Assembly: GCA_018970625.1 (NCBI GenBank)
Contig: JAGWVZ010000122.1
Location: 1-8,768, forward strand
Direction: 5' to 3'
DNA: 8,768 nt
From: Myxococcales bacterium
GTDB lineage: Bacteria > Myxococcota > Bradymonadia > REDH01
Of this stretch, positions 1-4,949 are shown in pieces; position 1 is the stretch's first letter; each line of letters opens with the position of its first letter. The translations under genes were made by a program, and so were the position numbers. The notes beneath the pieces are model-generated. The model ran no database searches. It was not told the DNA's origin and saw nothing but the letters and a program-made list of their open reading frames with translations.

Positions 1-1183
1 GTGTCCACGATGCGTTGGTATAGCCCACGGTGAACGCATGATTGGGCACATCGCTGAGCATGAGGCCTTTGTAGGCGAGCTTTTCGGCGACGTTGATTTT
101 CTGCCCATCGACCGAGATTCTGGCGCCGCCGAAGAACACCAGATTGAAGCCGGTGGCAGTAACGATGATGTCGGCGTCGAGTTGTTGACCGGAGTGGAGG
201 CGAACGCCGGTCTCGTTGAACGTGTCGATGGTGTCGGTGACGACGGAGACCTTGCCTGCGGAGATCGCCCTGAAAAGGTCGGCATCGGGAACCGCGCACA
301 GGCGCTGGTCCCAGGGGTTATAGGGAGGAGAAAAGTGGGTTTGCCAGTCGAAGGTCTCGGGCAGATGCTGCTGCAGCCCCTTTCGAAGGAAGGACTTCAT
401 GAGCTCGGGCCGGCTTCGCGCCATATGGTAGGTGACAATCTGAAAGGCGACGTTTTTGGCGCGCGTGAGTTTGTAGGCGGTCTCTTCGGACAGTCGTTTG
501 CGCAGGGCGGACGAAATTTTGTCACGGCCGGGTACCGAGGCGACCCAGGTGGGGGTGCGCTGCAGCATGGTCACATGCTCGGCCTTCTCGGCCATGGCGG
601 GGACGAGCGTAATGGCGGTGGCGCCGCTGCCGACCACGACGACGCGCTTGCCAGTCCAGTCCATGTCCTGCGGCCAGTGTTGCGGGTGAATCAGCCGACC
701 CTTGTAGGTGTCCATGCCTTGCCAGGTCGGCGTGTAGCCTTTGGCGTAGGAGTAGTAGCCGCTGCAGGCCCACAGAAAGCCGCACGTGAACGTCTGCAGG
801 TCGCCGCCTGCGCCAACGGCCACCACGACGGTCCATCGGTTGTCGGGCGTGGACCAGTCGGCGCTCACCACCTTGTGCTGATAGCGAATGTGCCGGTCGA
901 TGCCGGCTTCGCTGGCGGTGTCCCGAATGTACTGCAGAATCGAGGGGCCATCGGCGAGCGCCTTGTCGCCGGTCCAGGGCCGGAATCGGTAGCCCAGCGT
1001 GTACATGTCGGAGTCGGAGCGGATGCCGGGATACCGGAACAGGTCCCACGTGCCCCCCATGGCCGAACGCGATTCCAGCACGGCATACGTTCGCCCCGGA
1101 CAGGCGTGCTGCAGCTGCCACGCCGCGCCAATGCCCGAGAGGCCCGCACCCACAATCAGAACGTCAAAATGGGGCACCGACAT
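1..1183 (-). CDS. EthA-like flavin-containing (Baeyer-Villiger) monooxygenase, C-terminus cut by window edge
   Basis: Reading the minus strand from the ATG at 1183 gives 394 residues with no stop before the window edge. The N-terminal Rossmann motif is VGAGLSG (GxGxxG at residues 12-17). It is followed by GGTWDLFRYPGIRSDSDMYT (43-62), a hallmark block of EthA-type monooxygenases. The NADPH-binding Rossmann motif GSGATA is at 185-190. The Baeyer-Villiger fingerprint (F)xGxxxHxxxWP appears at 160-171 as YKGRLIHPQHWP, with Tyr in the usual Phe position. An ATG motif (VTATGF, 341-346) lies near the end. Family members are soluble FAD enzymes of roughly 490 residues that use NADPH and O2 to oxidise ketones to esters or to oxygenate sulfur and nitrogen atoms, so about 95 residues should lie outside the window. 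The start is the first in-frame ATG and gives a normal N-terminus, but no good Shine-Dalgarno precedes it. Substrate unknown. The gene diverges from ampG. Confidence 0.93.
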   Translation of the reverse strand, partial: MSVPHFDVLIVGAGLSGIGAAWQLQHACPGRTYAVLESRSAMGGTWDLFRYPGIRSDSDMYTLGYRFRPWTGDKALADGPSILQYIRDTASEAGIDRHIRYQHKVVSADWSTPDNRWTVVVAVGAGGDLQTFTCGFLWACSGYYSYAKGYTPTWQGMDTYKGRLIHPQHWPQDMDWTGKRVVVVGSGATAITLVPAMAEKAEHVTMLQRTPTWVASVPGRDKISSALRKRLSEETAYKLTRAKNVAFQIVTYHMARSRPELMKSFLRKGLQQHLPETFDWQTHFSPPYNPWDQRLCAVPDADLFRAISAGKVSVVTDTIDTFNETGVRLHSGQQLDADIIVTATGFNLVFFGGARISVDGQKINVAEKLAYKGLMLSDVPNHAFTVGYTNASWT

Positions 1184-1227
1184 ACGACTCGCATGAAAAC
1201 CAGTGAACCGGGCGCACAGCCCACCCC

Positions 1228-1259
1228 CGCATAGGAAGACGCCCACCCGTCGGCGTCAA
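1228..1259 (-). promoter_or_regulatory. Weak promoter candidate with dyad, upstream of the monooxygenase
   Basis: On the minus strand a TTGACG box (1259-1254) precedes TATGCG (1233-1228), but the 20-nt spacer is longer than ideal. Perfect inverted repeat arms GACGCC (1238-1243) and GGCGTC (1252-1257), 8 nt apart, overlap the -35 box and fill the spacer, which is where a repressor operator would sit. The rest of the 254-nt divergent region shows only the tandem repeat listed separately and the ampG ribosome binding site. Read by eye; alternative promoters are possible. Confidence 0.3.
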
Positions 1260-1308
1260 GCCGGAAGTCGGCGCCCTGCCGGATGAGCAAGCGCAGCCTG
1301 TGCAACCG

Positions 1309-1334
1309 ACGTCAGCCCAGCACGTCAGCACAGA
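1309..1334. repeat. Two tandem copies of a 13-bp repeat in the divergent intergenic region
   Basis: ACGTCAGCCCAGC (1309-1321) is followed immediately by ACGTCAGCACAGA (1322-1334), matching at 11 of 13 positions with an identical first eight bases. The pair lies between the divergent starts of the monooxygenase gene and ampG. Head-to-tail repeats of near helical-turn spacing can be sites for DNA-binding regulators, but no regulator is encoded here and chance is not excluded. Confidence 0.45.
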
Positions 1335-1437
1335 CACGCCATCGCCCCACCCCGCGCACCCCCGCCAGAATCTTGCACGCGGTGATCCACCGTGACACTC
1401 CTACATGCCGGTTTGGCTGATGTATGTGGAGTTGTGA

Positions 1438-2886
1438 GTGCGCCTCGGTCGTTTTGCTCAAAGTCTGGCGGTGTATGCGGATTTCCGCATGCTGGTGTGT
1501 GTGGCGCTGGGTTTTGCGAGCGGCTTGCCGTTGAAGCTTATGCTTGGGTCGCTGACGCACTGGATGGCCGAGACCGGGGTGGACATTCGAACGATCGGGC
1601 TGTTTGGGAGTGTGGCGGCGCCGTACAGCTTCAAGTTTTTGTGGGCACCGCTGCTCGACCGGCTGCCGATTCCCGTGTTGTCGCGGGTACTTGGCTTGCG
1701 TCGTTCATGGATGTTGCTCACGCAGCTGTTGCTGATTCCCGCCATTGCGGCGCTCGGACTGACGACGCCGCTGACGGCCGCGCTGCCGGTCGCGATGATC
1801 GCGCTGCTGGTGACGACCCTCTCGGCCACGCAGGACATCGCGCTGGACGCCTGGCGCGTGGAAACGTTCAGTCGCGAGGAACAAGGCGCGGCGGCGGCAT
1901 CGACGGTGTTCGGCTATCGCATGGGCGTGCTGTGGGGTGCGGCGGGCATGTTGCGGATTGTGACGGCGGTGGAAAACCGGCCGTGGTTAAGCCTGTGGCG
2001 ACACGACTGGCATGGCGAGGAGGCGTATCCGTGGGCGGTGATGATCGACCCATGGAATATCACGTGGCCCGTCATGGCGCTCTCGCTGGTGGTGGGCATT
2101 GCGGCCACGCTGATGGCAGGGCGTGGCCACGCCCCGGGGGATTCGCAGAACTCAGATGCGGCGCACGCAGAGCCGGACGCGGGCGCGATGCCATCATCGA
2201 ACGGCGGCGCCTTGCGTGACCACCGCCCTGCGAACGGCGGTCGGTTGCGCAATATGCTGGAGATTGTGGTGGCGCCGGCGCGCGGGCTCATGCAGCTGCC
2301 GAACTGGGGCTGGATTCTGGCGTTTGTGTTTCTGTACAAGCTCACCGATGTGCTGGCTGGCATGTTAACGACGCCGTACCTGCTGGACGTTGGGTATACG
2401 CGATTGCAGCTCGCCAATGTGCGCGACGTGCTGGGGCTGATTGCGGCGCTGGTGGGCGCAGTGCTTGGTGGAATGCTGGTGCGTTGGCTGGGTGTTCGCG
2501 CGGCGCTGGTGGTGGGCGCGGTGATTATGGTCGTGTCCAATCTGGGGTTTGCGGCGCTGGAGTGGACGGGGCCCTCGGTGCCGGCGTTGATGGTGGTGAT
2601 TTCGTTCGAGAATCTGGCAGGATCGGCGGCGGCGTCGGCGTTCGTCGCGTATTTGTCGGGGCTGTGCGATGCTCGCTACGCGGCGGCGCAATACGCGTGG
2701 CTGACGTCGATCGCGGCGCTTGCGCGCACGGTTTTTGGATCGTCCACCGGTTACATGCAGGCGGCGCTCGGCTGGCCAGTATTCTTCCTGGTGACGGCAG
2801 CAGCGGGTTTGCCCACGTTCGTGCTGCTGTGGGTCATGGAGCGTCGCAAAACGCGCCTTACACCCGGCTTGACCACATCGCCCTGA
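1438..2886 (+). CDS. ampG: AmpG-family muropeptide MFS permease
   Basis: This 482-residue polytopic inner-membrane protein carries the AmpG hallmark segments in order: GFASGLPL (25-32), FKFLWAPLLDR (65-75), SATQDIALDAW (129-139), VFGYRMGVL (157-165), LYKLTDVLAGMLTTPYLL (299-316) and SFENLAGSAAASAFVAYL (389-406). AmpG imports GlcNAc-anhydroMurNAc peptides released during wall turnover, for recycling and, in some bacteria, beta-lactamase signalling. Length is close to the E. coli protein (about 490). The start is GTG at 1438, with GGAG (1428-1431) 6 nt upstream. Differences from E. coli AmpG as I recall it are a longer extramembrane loop (about 178-208, rich in Trp and charged residues) and a hydrophilic central loop (about 228-275). 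No AmpR, AmpD or beta-lactamase gene is visible, so a role in resistance signalling is not implied. The 3' end contains the candidate promoter of the downstream riboswitch. Confidence 0.92.
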   Translation: MRLGRFAQSLAVYADFRMLVCVALGFASGLPLKLMLGSLTHWMAETGVDIRTIGLFGSVAAPYSFKFLWAPLLDRLPIPVLSRVLGLRRSWMLLTQLLLIPAIAALGLTTPLTAALPVAMIALLVTTLSATQDIALDAWRVETFSREEQGAAAASTVFGYRMGVLWGAAGMLRIVTAVENRPWLSLWRHDWHGEEAYPWAVMIDPWNITWPVMALSLVVGIAATLMAGRGHAPGDSQNSDAAHAEPDAGAMPSSNGGALRDHRPANGGRLRNMLEIVVAPARGLMQLPNWGWILAFVFLYKLTDVLAGMLTTPYLLDVGYTRLQLANVRDVLGLIAALVGAVLGGMLVRWLGVRAALVVGAVIMVVSNLGFAALEWTGPSVPALMVVISFENLAGSAAASAFVAYLSGLCDARYAAAQYAWLTSIAALARTVFGSSTGYMQAALGWPVFFLVTAAAGLPTFVLLWVMERRKTRLTPGLTTSP

Positions 2887-2898
2887 ACGGGGTAGGCT
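2869..2898 (+). promoter_or_regulatory. Candidate sigma-70 promoter for the riboswitch transcript, inside the ampG 3' end
   Basis: TTGACC (2869-2874, five of six consensus bases) is followed after 18 nt by TAGGCT (2893-2898, matching the key first T, second A and last T of the -10 box). A transcript would start near 2905, essentially at the 5' strand of riboswitch stem P1 (2907). This position supports a dedicated promoter overlapping the end of ampG, although read-through from ampG is also possible. Confidence 0.5.
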
Positions 2899-2906
2899 CA
2901 GCGGGC

Positions 2907-3082
2907 TTCTGGTGACGAAGGTTCAGGCCGGAGTCCGAAGAGGGAACCCTGTGCGATTCAGGGACTGCCCCGCAGCGGTGTGACGTCAGACGATCGTGTT
3001 ATCGGCCACTGGGTTCGCCCGGGAAGGCGCACGGTCAGAGCCTCGAGAGGGGCCCAGCGTCGAGTCCGAAGACCTGCCAGAG
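2907..3082 (+). promoter_or_regulatory. Cobalamin riboswitch aptamer
   Basis: The conserved cobalamin aptamer elements occur in order. GTTCAGGCCGGAGTCCGAAG (2921-2940) is followed by AGGGAA (2941-2946), and by a hairpin with arms CCCTG (2947-2951) and CAGGG (2959-2963). Next come ACTGCCCCGCAGCGGTG (2964-2980) and CACTGGG...GGGAAGGCG (3008-3029). The B12 box AGTCCGAAGACCTGCC is at 3063-3078. Closing stem P1 can form between TCTGG (2908-2912) and CCAGA (3077-3081), extended by a U-G pair. RNAs of this family bind adenosylcobalamin or a related cobamide and usually lower expression of the downstream gene when the ligand is plentiful. Here that gene is the lipoprotein at 3195. The ends are taken from P1 and could shift by a few bases. 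Confidence 0.95.
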
Positions 3083-3083
3083 T

Positions 3084-3194
3084 CTGTGCCTTCGGGTGCA
3101 GTCCCACCACCGGCGAGGGTTCCGGTGCGGGAGGTTCGTCGACGCGTTTTACAGGAAGACCCAGACCGTTACAGGCCGGGTCACCCGAGGCCGT
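3084..3194 (+). promoter_or_regulatory. Riboswitch expression platform: three hairpins, the last over the Shine-Dalgarno
   Basis: Directly after P1 a 7-bp stem closed by a UUCG tetraloop can form (3084-3090 with 3095-3101). A second hairpin pairs CACCGG (3108-3113) with CCGGTG (3122-3127), with an outer CCC/GGG extension (3103-3105 with 3129-3131). The third pairs GGC-CGGG (3174-3180) with CCCG and GCC (3184-3187 and 3190-3192), leaving A3188 and G3189 bulged. It therefore covers the GAGG Shine-Dalgarno (3187-3190) of the lipoprotein gene. None is followed by a U-tract, which favours control of translation initiation over transcription termination. Structures were found by eye, without energy calculation. 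Confidence 0.55.
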
Positions 3195-4769
3195 ATGAGC
3201 CCTGACATGTTCGTGCACGCTCGCGTGCGCCCACTCTCGACTGTTGCCGGCAGGCTTGCCCTGACCACCGCCCTGTTTCTGGGCGGATGCGGCGAAGTAT
3301 CGGATTCAGAATCGATTTTCGACGATGACGCAGCCGGCGGGCTCGACGTGATGGTGGACGCGCCGCGTGACCCCTGCGCCGACGTGGTGTGTGCCGGTGG
3401 TGAGCGGTGCACGCCCGAAACGGGGGCGTGTTCGTGCCAGGCGGGTCAGGTGGACGTGGGAGACGGCTGTGAGCCCATCGCCTGCCTGAACGACAGCGAC
3501 TGTTCGGACGGCGACGCATGTTCGGGTATTGAGCGGTGTAATCGGGCGTTGAACGAGTGTGAGGGTGGGCAACCGGTAGCCTGCGACGGTGGCAGGTTGT
3601 GCGACGCTTCGACGGGTAGCTGTGCATGCCCTGCCGCGACCGTGGAGTCAGCCAGCGGCTGTGTGCCGGTCGAGTGCGAAGTGGATGTGGACTGTGACGA
3701 TGGTCGCGCTTGCAACGGGACAGAGCTCTGCGACGTGTTGGCGGGGCAATGTGTTGCGGGTGAGGCGGTGGTGTGCGGTCCGGGCGCCTGTGTCGAGTCG
3801 GAAGGGTTGGCGATGTGCGCGTGTGACGACGGCTATTTCCTTGGCGATGCCGGGTGTGTTGCGCCCTGCCCGGTGCCATGGACACCGCTGCTGGCCGTCA
3901 TGCCCGTCGGTACCACGCTGCATTTTCATGCGCAGCCGGGTTTCGACGTGCAGTCGGCGGTCGCCGACCTTGCGGTGAACGCGCTCGACGTAGAGCTGCT
4001 CCCTGCGGCTACGCTCGAACTGCCATCTCAGGCGGGTTTGACGCGTGTGGTAGCCGCCTCCATGGACGACGCCTGCGCTGTGGTCGACGTGTTTGACGCG
4101 CAGGTCAACGTGGTCGCGGCGTTGCCACCGGCGGCCGGCTATGCCGGGTCGGACGCGATCGCCCTGGACGATCCGGCGATTGTGGGCTGGGCTGCTCGAT
4201 ACGTGGACGTAGTGTGGGGAACAGACGTGGACGACATCTGGCGCACCCCGGCACTCGCGCTCGGACCCGCCACCGGTAGCACAGCCGACGTCGTGGTGCT
4301 GGGTAACGGCGGCTCCATCACGCTGGCGTTCGACAACGCGGTCGTCGATGGGCCGGGCGCTGACTTTGCGGTGTTCGAGAACGCGTTCAACGACACGTTT
4401 CTGGAGTGGGCATTCGTCGATGTCTCGAGCGATGGCGTACACTTCACGCGTTTTCCATCGCTGTATCGTGGGCCGCAGGCGGCGGGCCCCTTTGCGATGC
4501 TGGGCCCCGACGTGCAATACGGTCTGGCGGGGCGTTATCGCGCAGGCTTTGGCGCTCCGTATGATCTGGCGACGTTGCGGCAGCACCCCGATGTGCAGGG
4601 CGGGCGCCTGAACCTGGCCGATGTGCGCTTTGTTCGCGTGGTCGACATCATCGGTGACGGGCGCGAGCGGGACGCGTGGGGCACACCGATCTTCGACCCC
4701 ACGCCGGTGTCGGGATCGGGCGGGTTTGACCTCGAGGCCATCGCGGTGCTGAACGCATTGACGCCTTGA
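3195..4769 (+). CDS. Cobalamin-riboswitch-controlled lipoprotein: Cys-rich modules plus C-terminal surface-protein domain
   Basis: A 524-residue lipoprotein precursor. The lipoprotein signal peptide ends in lipobox LGGC with acceptor Cys32; Gly33 follows, not Asp, so outer-membrane sorting is expected. Residues 61-225 are Cys-rich and alternate two module types. One is EGF-like (three copies, about 66-97, 130-161 and 194-225). The other is a DxDCxDGxACxGxExC module (two copies, about 97-128 and 161-192). Residues 226-315 are not recognised. Residues 316-520 form a globular domain with VLGNGGSITLAFDNAVVDG (368-386), GADFAVFENAF (388-398), VDVSSDG (408-414) and GGFDLEAIAVLN (509-520). I associate this pattern with bacterial cell-surface proteins, some near B12-uptake genes, but cannot verify that here. 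The ATG at 3195 is chosen because GAGG lies 4 nt upstream; ATG 3207 is an alternative that keeps the signal peptide. The riboswitch suggests a role in cobamide capture at the surface. Ligand unknown. Confidence 0.88.
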   Translation: MSPDMFVHARVRPLSTVAGRLALTTALFLGGCGEVSDSESIFDDDAAGGLDVMVDAPRDPCADVVCAGGERCTPETGACSCQAGQVDVGDGCEPIACLNDSDCSDGDACSGIERCNRALNECEGGQPVACDGGRLCDASTGSCACPAATVESASGCVPVECEVDVDCDDGRACNGTELCDVLAGQCVAGEAVVCGPGACVESEGLAMCACDDGYFLGDAGCVAPCPVPWTPLLAVMPVGTTLHFHAQPGFDVQSAVADLAVNALDVELLPAATLELPSQAGLTRVVAASMDDACAVVDVFDAQVNVVAALPPAAGYAGSDAIALDDPAIVGWAARYVDVVWGTDVDDIWRTPALALGPATGSTADVVVLGNGGSITLAFDNAVVDGPGADFAVFENAFNDTFLEWAFVDVSSDGVHFTRFPSLYRGPQAAGPFAMLGPDVQYGLAGRYRAGFGAPYDLATLRQHPDVQGGRLNLADVRFVRVVDIIGDGRERDAWGTPIFDPTPVSGSGGFDLEAIAVLNALTP

Positions 4770-4781
4770 ACCAGGGCGGAA

Positions 4782-4806
4782 TTCGCGGTGTCGGACGCTC
4801 CGCGAA
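4782..4806 (+). terminator. Stem-loop after the lipoprotein gene, possible terminator or mRNA end
   Basis: Perfect 7-bp arms TTCGCGG (4782-4788) and CCGCGAA (4800-4806) flank an 11-nt loop, 13 nt after the stop codon at 4769. There is no U-tract, so this is not a typical intrinsic terminator. It could protect the mRNA 3' end or assist Rho-dependent termination. Confidence 0.3.
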
Positions 4807-4883
4807 GGGGTTGGCGGCACAAAAAAGCACCTGAAAGTGCCTGAAGGCGAAGAAAATACGCAACAACCGGCGGAATCTGTCGA

Positions 4884-4913
4884 TTGACTACACACAGGAG
4901 TTCATCTTGTGTG
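4884..4913 (+). promoter_or_regulatory. Candidate promoter with overlapping dyad, upstream of the 4950 gene
   Basis: TTGACT (4884-4889) is a good -35 match. Seventeen nt later stands TTGTGT (4907-4912), a poor -10. Between them CACACA (4891-4896) and TGTGTG (4908-4913) form perfect 6-bp inverted arms around an 11-nt loop, so the element could be an operator or an mRNA hairpin. The loop contains most of an AGGAG sequence followed by a TTG that opens a 13-codon ORF ending at 4948. The rest of the 180-nt gap (4770-4949) holds the stem-loop at 4782, an A-rich stretch and the ribosome binding site at 4939-4944. Confidence 0.3.
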
Positions 4914-4949
4914 GCGCCACTGTGCAATGCGTAGCCCGAGGAGGCTGAC

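Noticed and set aside
38..1234. Long plus-strand open frame of 398 codons
   Set aside because: It is the antisense shadow of the monooxygenase gene, whose minus-strand frame carries all family motifs; the plus-strand product is low-complexity Gly/Val/Arg with no recognisable motif.
1392..2219. Plus-strand frame of 275 codons overlapping ampG
   Set aside because: It is a frame-shifted shadow of the clear AmpG reading frame.
2931..3072. 11-base direct repeat GAGTCCGAAGA at 2931-2941 and 3062-3072
   Set aside because: Both copies belong to conserved parts of the cobalamin aptamer, so it is not a mobile-element or recombination repeat.
3129..3134. GGGAGG resembling a ribosome binding site
   Set aside because: No ATG, GTG or TTG follows at usable distance; it is part of a platform hairpin.
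3096..3194. Upstream extension of the lipoprotein gene to a GTG at 3096
   Set aside because: It would begin inside the riboswitch expression platform and put 33 charged residues before the signal peptide; the ATG at 3195 has a Shine-Dalgarno and a normal lipoprotein signal.
2980..3205. Short overlapping plus-strand frames in the leader region
   Set aside because: They lie within the structured riboswitch RNA and show no coding signature.
4821..4840. GCAC-loop-GTGC hairpin next to an A6 run, resembling a minus-strand terminator
   Set aside because: The stem has only 4 bp and no minus-strand gene is seen that would read into it.
3648..4895. Minus-strand open frame of 415 codons
   Set aside because: It is antisense to the lipoprotein gene and rich in His/Arg, as expected of a GC-rich shadow frame.
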